NCBI GenBank assembly: GCA_032718475.1
Contig: JAUCBJ010001635.1
Span: 1-22,399, forward strand
DNA: 22,399 nucleotides
Source: Nemertoderma westbladi
Lineage: Eukaryota; Xenacoelomorpha; Nemertodermatida; Nemertodermatidae
Direction of reading: 5' to 3'
How positions within the stretch are numbered: the stretch's first letter is position 1; each line of letters begins with the position of its first letter. Positions 10,170 to 17,432 of the stretch are shown in pieces. The notes under the pieces are model-generated. The model did no database searches, had not been told where the DNA came from, and saw only the letters and a program-made list of their open reading frames with translations. Both the position numbers and the translations under genes were made by a program.

Positions 10170-11879
10170 ATGGCACATTCAGAAATCAGCTATTCAAGCA
10201 ACGATCTGGTTTGCAACGAAAATCAGTTTATGCTACAAGACAACTCGTTTGGTCTATATTTCGATTCGGCGAACAAACTCTTCCCGTTAACGATAAATAC
10301 AACCTTAAACCAACCCATCCCGATTCCGGCAAACTACGCGCACTTTATTTTCCGCGCCTGCTACGAACTTCACGATGGACAATATCAAACCCTCGACGAT
10401 AATAAACTTCATTCCTCCAACCACGGTTTCAAACTTTTAAAAAGGGACAACAAAATAACGTTCAATCTAACTACTTCGCCCGAGACGTTTACGATTCCAA
10501 CTAGTATAGTCGATTTTATTCGAGAAAACATCAACCAAGATGTGGCAAATCGTTTACTGGGTTTAACCACTCTCGTAACCTCCTTCTTCTCCGATGATCG
10601 CTTATTTGATTTTCATAGTATCGCAAACTCGATTCTTCTTCTCATCTGGAACTCGTCGACTCCGACCGAGGAAGAGGAGACTCGTTTCTTTAAACTTTTC
10701 GAGAAGGATGTTCTCGCTTTCGGCGAGAAATTGAATGAGCTCACATGCTTTTTCGCCAATAAAGTCTCCTATTACTTTGGATTCAATTATAGAGTTGGCA
10801 CCTATGGAAGTATTAACCCAGTGAAACCACTCGAGTTAATAAAGCTGGAAGACACTGTAAACAGTTCATGGATCACATTTTCCGTCGCCTGCGCCAATTT
10901 ATTTCAACAATATGTAAACATCTGTCGCCCTTTTATTAATCCTACTACTCACCTTGTCCTAAAACCGGGCAATTGGGTTGCTTTTGACTATTGCACTTTT
11001 GGGTTTGTTACAAATATTCGGAACGAGCGCAATTTAGCGATCACCAATGGCTACGAGGTTGACGATGGAAAGGCTATTGTTTCTTCTAGGGGCATGATTC
11101 TTCTTACACCAACCGAGGTCGGCGAATTGAAATGGTTCGATTCAACCATCGAGGATAGTGAATGTGTCTGCTACGATGAACTTAACGTATACAAAGACAA
11201 CATTTCCGAGCGAATATCGATACAAAGTTGTATCAGTGATTCAGAAATTGATTTACAGATAACCGAGAGAAAATTTAACGAATCCTTTACTATAGCTAAC
11301 ACGATTCAAGCGCGCGAGGCTCTAATCAGATTCAAGGCTATGGCTATACAATTTGCTTTCAAACCAAAGCAGATTACGATCCCCAATCACCAGCGCTATC
11401 TCATAAATAGCAGTATCGCAGCCTTTATCTATAAGTTCAAATCCGAAAAATATGTTGGTATCTGGCCCATTTTAATGAAAGACGAAGAGAATACCACTTT
11501 TCAGTTCACCAACGGTCTCAATATTAGGGGCAGCGATTTTCTCACGATAAATACAACCAACCCACCCAACTCTCACTACTACCTCAGTCCTTACATTCAT
11601 ATCGAGAACAAACCAGCAGAAATTATATTCACCAATACGAAAAATACCAACACTATTACCCTACCCAATGACTTTACCATCGCGCGCCTTTTCGATTCAC
11701 TAAAACGCTCTCTCAGAGAAGGCATCTTTCTCCCGCAGCAAACACACCTTAATCTATTTCAGCCCCCAAGAAAAGGTTATCTCAACAAACTATTAAAGAG
11801 AAAATTATCGCAGCCATTAATAGTATCGGACCCTAAAAGGGTTAAACCAGTTATTCTCGGAGGCCAGCAACCCTATTAA
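10170..11879 (+). CDS. orphan 569-aa protein of the Maverick-style element
   Basis: I do not recognise this protein. The frame is intact, begins at the first ATG after a CCAAT/TATA promoter, and ends in TAA at the 3' side before AT-rich sequence with an AATAAA at 12176-12181. No signal peptide or polymerase, integrase, ATPase or protease motif is visible. The N-terminal ~125 and C-terminal ~175 residues look beta-rich and may be an ancient duplication (LTINTT at 40-45 and 458-463; PIPIPANY near 49-56 and ITIPNHQRY near 402-410; ITFNLTTSPETFTIP and IIFTNTKNTNTITLP). The middle (125-255) is helix-like. The tail is basic, with nuclear-localisation-like clusters (KLLKRKL, DPKRVK) and the ending LGGQQPY. 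ILGG before Q resembles sites cut by adenovirus-type and Maverick maturation proteases, which would suit a virion protein; this may be chance. A structural, replication or DNA-binding role is open. Confidence 0.8.
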   Translation: MAHSEISYSSNDLVCNENQFMLQDNSFGLYFDSANKLFPLTINTTLNQPIPIPANYAHFIFRACYELHDGQYQTLDDNKLHSSNHGFKLLKRDNKITFNLTTSPETFTIPTSIVDFIRENINQDVANRLLGLTTLVTSFFSDDRLFDFHSIANSILLLIWNSSTPTEEEETRFFKLFEKDVLAFGEKLNELTCFFANKVSYYFGFNYRVGTYGSINPVKPLELIKLEDTVNSSWITFSVACANLFQQYVNICRPFINPTTHLVLKPGNWVAFDYCTFGFVTNIRNERNLAITNGYEVDDGKAIVSSRGMILLTPTEVGELKWFDSTIEDSECVCYDELNVYKDNISERISIQSCISDSEIDLQITERKFNESFTIANTIQAREALIRFKAMAIQFAFKPKQITIPNHQRYLINSSIAAFIYKFKSEKYVGIWPILMKDEENTTFQFTNGLNIRGSDFLTINTTNPPNSHYYLSPYIHIENKPAEIIFTNTKNTNTITLPNDFTIARLFDSLKRSLREGIFLPQQTHLNLFQPPRKGYLNKLLKRKLSQPLIVSDPKRVKPVILGGQQPY

Positions 11880-12243
11880 TATAAACAGTCTCTATTTATT
11901 AAAAACTGTTCTGATTATATCTTTTGTTAATGTTGATGTTCTTATATTATTTATTATTGATGTTGTTATATTATTTATTATTGATGTTGTCGGTAAATTA
12001 TTTATTCTTGTTTCCTCATAATGTTTAAAAAATATAAGATGCTTAACCGACTATTTTTCATTTTTCTCTACTAGTTAATCTATACTATGAGAGCGAGCCA
12101 TGAAATAAGTGAGTCTCAGCATACCATTAATGACCCCTACTGCTTCTTCGTAATCAATTTGAATGTTAACCCCTAAATAAACAGCCAATCCCTATGAATT
12201 CTTTACAAACTCGATATGCAAGTTGTTTATCAGAGTTGAATTT
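11880..12243. other. 3' flank of the 569-aa gene, AT-rich
   Basis: No gene is supported. It contains two direct copies of a ~25-bp unit (ttatattatttattattgatgttg, 11942-11990) and a polyadenylation signal AATAAA at 12176-12181 that would serve the plus-strand gene. Confidence 0.55.
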
Positions 12244-12855
12244 AGGCACTGAGGCATAGACTATGACTCACTGAGGCATAGACTATGCCTCACTGAGGCA
12301 TAGACTATGCCTTACTGGGGCACTGAGGCATAGACTATGCCTCACTGAGGCATAGACTATGACTCACTGAGGCACTGAGGCATAGACTATGCCTCCCTGG
12401 GCACTGAGGCATAGACTATGACTCACTGAGGCATAGACTATGCCTCACTTAGGCATAGACTATGCCTCACTGAGGCACTGAGGCATAGACTATGCCTCAT
12501 TGAGGCACTGAGGCATAGAATATGCCTCACTGAGGCATAGACTATGCCTCACTGAGGCATAGACTATGCCTCACTGAGGCACTGAGGCATAGACTATGCC
12601 TCACTGAGGCACTGAGGCACTGAGGCATAGAATATGACTCACTGAGGCATAAACTATGCCTCACTGATGCATAGACTATGCCTCACTGAGGCACTGAGGC
12701 ATAGACTATGCCTCACTGAGGCATAGACTATGCCTCACTGAGGCATAGACTATGACTCACTGAGGCACTGAGGCATAGACTATGACTCACTGAGGCATAG
12801 ACTATGCCTCACTGAGGCATAGACTATGCCTCACTGAGGCATAGACTATGCCTCA
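12244..12855 (+). repeat. array of 19-nt palindromes, first copy (A-centred)
   Basis: About 25 tandem units of a ~22-bp repeat. Each unit is gaggcatag, a single A, then ctatgcctc, followed by act: the two 9-mers are perfect complements around a one-base centre. Shorter gaggcact spacers occur between groups, and some copies carry gact-cactg variants, so the array has higher-order structure. The centre base gives the palindrome a direction, and it is A here. Dense palindromes like these could bind a dimeric protein or form cruciforms; no function is proven. Confidence 0.9.
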
Positions 12856-12904
12856 CCATGGATGGGCTTTACCGCTGTACTCGCATCTGCTGTCTCATTG
12901 GCTG
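12856..12904 (-). repeat. inverted copy of upstream promoter segment of the 350-aa gene
   Basis: The segment (atggatgggctttaccgctg, tactcgcatct, ctcattggctg) is the reverse complement, with a few changes, of 14713-14765. It abuts the first palindromic array and includes one CCAAT box. The 350-aa gene is therefore bounded on both sides by inverted copies of the same sequence. Confidence 0.8.
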
Positions 12905-13291
12905 CTCGATGCCTCCGATTAAGGGTCTAAGGCCTTCAAGCTGGTCATTTGCTTAGTTCTCTAATTGGAGGGATGTGAGTTTGGACCCTAGAAGAGCATT
13001 ATTCTTTTTCCTAGCTCTTGGCTGACTCTAGTGTACACTAGCTTCGACTCTCCCAGCTATAGTGATAGTATGCAACCTTGGGAGTTAACGTGAGTAAAGG
13101 CCAAGAGATTAGACTTCAGGCTCCCTCTATTGCTTCATTCTTCTTAACTTTATAAAATAACTCAACCCGTATTTAAAGTTTTAAAAATTATGACTTAGTC
13201 GACTAATTTTCCAAAGTATATTATAAAAACATATAATTTCTTGAATAAATAGACCTAATAGTAATAAATATTGTGGGGGTAAATACATTTA
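12905..13291. other. non-coding stretch between array and the 350-aa gene
   Basis: No ORF is supported. The part 12940-12990 has weak resemblance to RNA polymerase III A and B boxes (ttgcttagtt, gtttggaccct), not enough to call a SINE. The rest becomes AT-rich. Confidence 0.4.
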
Positions 13292-13393
13292 TAATACTAA
13301 TATAATTATTATGGATAAATAGTCCTAATACTAATATAATTGTTATGGATAAATAGTCCTAATACTAATATAATTGTTTTGGATAAATAGCCC
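13292..13393 (+). repeat. three tandem 34-bp units
   Basis: Three units of taatactaatataatt followed by rttatggataaatagycc begin at 13292, 13326 and 13360, each 34 bp, with a partial fourth. They lie just past the 3' end of the minus-strand gene. Confidence 0.85.
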
Positions 13394-13429
13394 TAATACT
13401 ATTATGAAAGGAACTCAAACAAACAAATG

Positions 13430-14482
13430 TCAATAGCGTCGTCCTGCGCGGGCATATACTGAACGAGAGTTTTTTATCATAGGTCTTCGAAAATTAGTAA
13501 AAGCTGGTTGATTTACTTTACTTTCATCTTCCTCATTACCCAACTGTTTCTTAATTTTATTCAATTGTTCATTAATTTTCAGTAATTTACTTTTATTTCC
13601 CAGAACCTGTCTTAATATCTCTTCTCTATTTTCTTCATTTTCTTCCATTTGTTTAATAAATTTCCGCATTTGATTTTTGTTTCCTAATATTTGTCTCAAT
13701 ATCTCTTCTTTATTTTCATCATTCTCTTCTAAATGTTTAATAAATTTCTGTAATTTAATTTTACTTCCTAGAACTTGGGTCAATGTCGCCTCTTTATTTT
13801 CTTCATTTTCCTTCAAATGTTTAATAATTTTCCGCAATTGATTCTTATTTCCAAGTAATTGCCTCTTTATTTCCTCATTATCATCATTTTCATCCTCTTC
13901 TCCACTTTCCTGATCTTCACTTTCTTCACCCTCTTTCTGACCTTCACTTTCTTCATCCTCTTCCCCGCCTTCACTTTCTTCATCCTCTTCCTGTTCTTCA
14001 CTTTCTTCATCCTCTTCCTGTTCTTCACTTTCTTCATTCTCTTCCTGACCTTCGCTATCTTCACCCTCTTCTTGACCTTCACTTTCTTCATCCTCTTCCT
14101 GATCTTCACTTTCTTCGTTCTCAACTTCACTCTCTTCAACTTCATCCTGACCCTCACTATTTTCATTCTCCATCTCATCATCCTCTTCTTCTCCATCTTT
14201 CTCACTCAAATTTTCCTCATTTTCTAGGGGTAACTGTTTTTGTATCCCTTTCAAAATATTCATAACTTTATGAAATTTACTTTCCATTGTCTGTTTTATA
14301 TTTAATATATCACGCTCATCTCTCTTTTTCTTTTCATCTTCACTAAAAATATCTTCGGATTTTTTAAATTTTTTTGGTAATGGAGCCATTAGTTTTTCCT
14401 TTCTATGTGTTTCCATATGACGAGATAAATTGTCTTGTCTCATTTCTTTATTACAAACCAAACAACTTTCATGTCTATGCAT
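13430..14482 (-). CDS. 350-aa C2H2 finger / acidic / coiled-repeat protein
   Basis: The frame is intact; the ATG at 14480-14482 lies about 145 bp past a TATA-like box that matches the promoter of the other gene. Domains in order: a single C2H2 zinc finger (C7-x2-C10-x11-H22-x3-H26); a basic linker (KKFKK near 37-41); a long acidic low-complexity region (about 93-206) built from repeats of ES(E/D)xQEE(D/G/N)E; then four ~29-residue repeats starting with LGNK or LGSK, with motifs such as QLRKIIKHLKENEENKE, predicted coiled coil; and a basic tail ending in YARAGRRY. The layout suggests a DNA- or RNA-binding finger joined to an oligomerising stalk, perhaps with histone- or basic-protein-binding acid. 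It does not match a family I can name. The antisense frame is phenylalanine-rich and is a shadow. Confidence 0.8.
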   Translation of the reverse strand: MHRHESCLVCNKEMRQDNLSRHMETHRKEKLMAPLPKKFKKSEDIFSEDEKKKRDERDILNIKQTMESKFHKVMNILKGIQKQLPLENEENLSEKDGEEEDDEMENENSEGQDEVEESEVENEESEDQEEDEESEGQEEGEDSEGQEENEESEEQEEDEESEEQEEDEESEGGEEDEESEGQKEGEESEDQESGEEDENDDNEEIKRQLLGNKNQLRKIIKHLKENEENKEATLTQVLGSKIKLQKFIKHLEENDENKEEILRQILGNKNQMRKFIKQMEENEENREEILRQVLGNKSKLLKINEQLNKIKKQLGNEEDESKVNQPAFTNFRRPMIKNSRSVYARAGRRY

Positions 14483-14597
14483 TATATAGCAATGTCAATT
14501 GATAATATTGAATTTTAGCTAAATGATTTTACAAAATTTTAAATAAATTAAACTTTTATGAAAATAAATAAAACTTTTTAATATAAAACTTAGAGAA

Positions 14598-14773
14598 TGA
14601 CTGGGAATGCGTTGAACGGGGGTTATTATAGAGGGAGGCTAGAATGGATTATCCAATCAGAGTGCGAGGGTGAGTTAGGCAGCCAATCAGGACTCGAGGG
14701 AGGAAAGTTAGACAGCCAATGAGAGAGTAGATGCGAGTACAGTGGTAAAGCCCATCCATAGTGAGATAACGTC
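14598..14773 (-). promoter_or_regulatory. promoter of the 350-aa gene, inverted duplicate of the other promoter
   Basis: Reading on the minus strand there is a TGACGT half site (14768-14773), CCAAT boxes at 14716-14720, 14683-14687 and 14653-14657 (ccaat on the plus strand), a TATA-like tataataa (14623-14630) and cccccgttcaacgcattccca. The core matches 10029-10079 closely in order and spacing, so the two convergent genes are probably expressed together. Confidence 0.7.
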
Positions 14774-14932
14774 ACACTAACTCTCAAGGATAGTTATACT
14801 CACCATTCAAATATCCCTCGCAAACCAGATTCCCCCCCAGCATCTAAAGTATTCCACTTCAATGCAAAATATATAGAGCTTTAGTTGGATTTGAACCTGT
14901 GCTTGTAAACTTTTTTGTGCTCGTATATTGAA

Positions 14933-15227
14933 GTGAGGCATAGACTATGCCTCACTGAGGCATAGTCTATGCCTCAGTGCCAGTGCATAGTCTATGCCTC
15001 AGTGAGTCATAGTCTATGCCTCAGTGAGGCATAGTCTATGCCTCAGTGAGTCATAGTCTATGTCTCAGTGAGGCATAGTCTATGCCTCAGTGAGGCATAG
15101 TCTATGCCTCAGTGCCTCAGTGAGGCATAGTCTATGCCTCAGTGAGGAATAGTCTATGCCTCAGTGAGTCATAGTCTATGCCTCAGTGAGGCACTATGCC
15201 TCAGTGCCTCAGTGAGGCATAGTCTGT
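14933..15227 (-). repeat. array of 19-nt palindromes, second copy (T-centred)
   Basis: About 12 units of gaggcatag, one T, ctatgcctc, followed by agt. This is the first array in the opposite orientation. The very first unit (14936-14954) still has an A centre, so the orientation switch lies inside the array near 14955. Confidence 0.9.
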
Positions 15228-15289
15228 GTCAGGTCTTAAATGAGAGTGTTACAAATTCGAACGTCAACGAACAAATTCGAAGGTTACTG

Positions 15290-15370
15290 TTCCACCTTGG
15301 CGTAGTAGTTGCGTTGAATTCACATCTCCCGTATGTCATGGGTTCGATCCCCGCATGAACCAGGGCAGTT
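15290..15370 (+). mobile_element. tRNA-like SINE head with Pol III A and B boxes
   Basis: An A box (tggcgtagtag, 15298-15308) and a perfect-looking B box (ggttcgatccc, 15341-15351) are 43 bp apart, as in tRNA genes. The T-arm only partly pairs and no full cloverleaf forms, so a SINE promoter is more likely than a tRNA gene. A short body may follow to about 15460; no clear tail is seen. The caaattcgaa word occurs twice just upstream (15251, 15272). Confidence 0.5.
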
Positions 15371-15468
15371 TTCGTTTGGTTAGCAATAGGCCTAACGTTG
15401 CAAAATGCAGTATTATTGCCTAGTAACCAATTCATGGCTACCGTATGGTTTTCACTTTGAGACATTTC

Positions 15469-16100
15469 GCCCTCTAGCGGCAGACTGGGAAACTTCAGAC
15501 TACTCTGTGACTCTGCAAAAGATATAGCCTATGCCGTAGTAGATGCCGATTGGGGGGTCAAATTAAGTAATAATATATCTTAATAAGTCTCAAACATCTT
15601 GCCTCATGGCTCGCCCCTTAGAACTCTTAAGCAATATAACTTCATAGTTTTGCGGATTGTAAATAACAAAGCTAGAGAAGATGTTAATTTTTAAATAATA
15701 CGCCCTCTAGCGGCAGACTGGGGAACTTCAGACTACTCTGTGACTCCGCAAAAGATATAGCCTATGCCGTAGTAGATGCCGATTGGGGGGTCAAATTAAG
15801 TAATAATAATATATCTAAATAAGCCTCAAATATCTTGCCTCATGGCTCGCCCCTTAGAACTCTTAAGCAATATAACTTCATAGTTTTGCGGATTGTAAAT
15901 AACAAAGCTAGAGAAGATGTTAATTTTTAAATAATACGCCCTCTAGCGGTAGACAGGGGAACTTCATACTACTCTATGGCTCCGCAAAAGATATGGCCTA
16001 AGCCGTAGTAGATGCCTACCGAGTTTAAACCCATTCGGAATGAAAATAGCAAAGTTAGAGAAGATGTTAATTTCAGATAATACGCCCTCTAGCGGCAGAC
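15469..16100 (+). repeat. tandem ~235-bp repeat, three copies
   Basis: Units start at cgccctctagcggcagactg near 15469, 15702 and 15938, with a fourth start at 16083. Copies one and two are nearly identical over agactactctgtgactc, atagcctatgccgtagtaga and cttgcctcatggctcgcccc. The third is shortened to ~145 bp. The start motif also appears inverted in the left terminus (9572-9590), so the repeat grew out of the inner edge of the right terminus. Confidence 0.85.
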
Positions 16101-16646
16101 TATGGAACTGCAGACGGCTGGATATAGGAAAGGATCCGAGTGATGCCGGCTATAGTGAGAACAAAGGATGGCCGCTAGAGCAATAGCCTTGGGCGATATA
16201 CGGATTTGGTGTAGTCAAGGCCGCGATGGGATTATTAGTGAGTCATCGAAGGGGCTGCTAACAGACGGGACTGCTCATTTATATTTGCCTTGGGGGTATA
16301 CGTGTAGATTCACTGCCTGTCGTATCTAGTTAATGAATAATGAGGACAGAGGAGGGGCCCCCGCCGATGAACGTAGTTGATAGTTGCCAGTAGGGAGCCG
16401 TATACCATAGCCATTATAAAGTTAAATATAGACATTATGTCATAGTGTCTCATTGGTAATATAAAAACTAATTAATCTAAAATAGAAATCAATGCATAAA
16501 GTAAAAGTAATATAATTAATTTAAAATAAAGTAGAAATGAATAAATAAAGTAAAATAGAATACAAATAATTAATTAAAATTAAATATAAATAAATAAGTA
16601 TTAATGAATAAAAGAGCTGCGGTGTCACTTATGACACCCTCTTGCT

Positions 16647-16666
16647 CCTCTCTGCGACAGTTAGAC
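16647..16666 (+). repeat. inner arm of right terminal fold-back stem
   Basis: These 20 bases (centre ctctctgcgacagttaga) are the perfect complement of 16919-16938. They differ from the left stem at positions that are changed in both right arms. Confidence 0.85.
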
Positions 16667-16881
16667 AATACTGATGACCCATTGTGTGCCAGGGCGCTAA
16701 TCAGTCTGATTAATTAGGATAATCAATTAAACCCTAATTAGGAGTCATATGACACCTGTTAGGGTTTAATTGTACTAATTAATTGATGGCACCTTTCAAT
16801 TAGGGTCTAATTAGCCTAATTGGGAGGTGTCACCCAGACAGTCTGGCGCCAATGACACCCAATGACACCCATAGGGTGATA

Positions 16882-16905
16882 ATTGGGTGTCATATGACAC
16901 CCAAT
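16882..16905. repeat. 24-bp perfect palindrome in right terminus
   Basis: It is identical to 8965-8988 and centred on tgtcatatgaca. Confidence 0.9.
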
Positions 16906-16918
16906 GGGTGTCAGTTGG

Positions 16919-16938
16919 GTCTAACTGTCGCAGAGAGG
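16919..16938 (+). repeat. outer arm of right terminal fold-back stem
   Basis: It is the perfect partner of 16647-16666, with about 250 bp between the arms. Confidence 0.85.
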
Positions 16939-16955
16939 ACCAAGACTCTACTACT

Positions 16956-16961
16956 GTTATC
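16956..16961 (+). repeat. 6-bp target site duplication, right copy (GTTATC)
   Basis: It is an exact match to 6747-6752 and continues directly into the minisatellite (gtttattgttttggttag). Confidence 0.8.
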
Positions 16962-17425
16962 GTTTATTGTTTTGGTTAGAAAATCCCGTCTCTGTAACCT
17001 GCTCCTTTCCCTCAATTAGTTAAATGATCGTTTATTGTTTTGGTTAGAAAATCCCGCCTCTGTAACCTGCCCCTTTCCCTCAATTAGTTAAATGATCGTT
17101 TATTGTTTTGAAATTCCGCCTCTGTAACCTGTCCCTTTCCCTCAATTAGTTAAATGATCGTTTATTGTTTTGGTTAGAAAATCCCGCCTCTGTAACCTGC
17201 TCCTTTCCCTCAATAAGTTAAGTGATCGTTTATTGTTTTGGTTAGAAAATCCCGCCTCTGTAACCTGCTCCTTTCCCTCAATTAGTTAAGTGATCGTTTA
17301 TTGTTTTGGTTAGAAAATCCCGTCTCTGTAACCTGCTCCTTTCCCTGATTTGGTAAAGTGACTGTTTATTGTTTTGGTTAGAAAACTCGGCATTAACCTG
17401 CTCCTTTCCATCAATTGGTAATTGT
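16962..17425 (+). repeat. right part of 68-bp minisatellite (about 7 units)
   Basis: Units start with gtttattgttttggttag at 16962, 17029, 17098, 17160, 17228, 17296 and 17364. Most are 67-69 bp; the third has lost several bases and the last two diverge. Each contains gcctctgtaacctg and cctttccctcaat. Confidence 0.9.
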
Positions 17426-17432
17426 TTTTGGC

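Larger units (their letters stand above)
6753..16955. mobile_element. Maverick/Polinton-style element, compact, two convergent genes
   Basis: The ends are AGTAGTAGGGTCTTGG and, read inward from the other side, AGTAGTAGAGTCTTGG, bounded by a 6-bp duplication. AG...CT ends, a 6-bp duplication and long inverted termini are the known signature of Maverick/Polinton integration by a retrovirus-like integrase. Without the 2160-bp transposon nested at 6798-8957 the element is about 8.0 kb. Standard Mavericks are about 15-20 kb with polymerase B, integrase, protease, ATPase and capsid genes; none is recognisable here. The cargo is one plus-strand gene (569 aa), one minus-strand gene (350 aa), duplicated promoters, two palindromic arrays, a 235-bp tandem repeat and a SINE head. 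I infer a non-autonomous or highly divergent relative. Other 6-bp families (for example IS3EU) are less likely because of the AGT ends and long termini. Confidence 0.7.
16041..16955 (-). repeat. right terminal inverted repeat
   Basis: It matches the left terminus in inverted orientation (see blocks listed there) and ends CTACTACT at 16955. This copy is uninterrupted and shows the original structure of the part broken by the nested transposon in the left terminus. Confidence 0.75.

Noticed and set aside
12244-12855. CRISPR-like palindromic repeats
   Set aside because: There are no unique spacers of regular length between the palindromes, and the context is eukaryotic; it is a tandem array with only 3-11 bp between units.
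12948-12990. A second SINE promoter
   Set aside because: The A and B box matches are weak and their spacing is only about 30 bp.
13859-14227. Phenylalanine-rich membrane-like plus-strand ORF
   Set aside because: It is the antisense of the acidic repeats of the minus-strand gene; the composition follows from the complement of Glu/Asp codons.
15290-15365. A genuine tRNA gene
   Set aside because: The boxes fit but the T-stem and acceptor stem do not pair well and no complete cloverleaf could be drawn.
6753-16955. hAT, Mutator, Ginger or Helitron origin for the large element
   Set aside because: hAT gives 8-bp and Mutator about 9-bp duplications, Ginger 4 bp with TGT ends, and Helitrons have no duplication or inverted termini; 6 bp with AGT...ACT ends fits Maverick/Polinton best.
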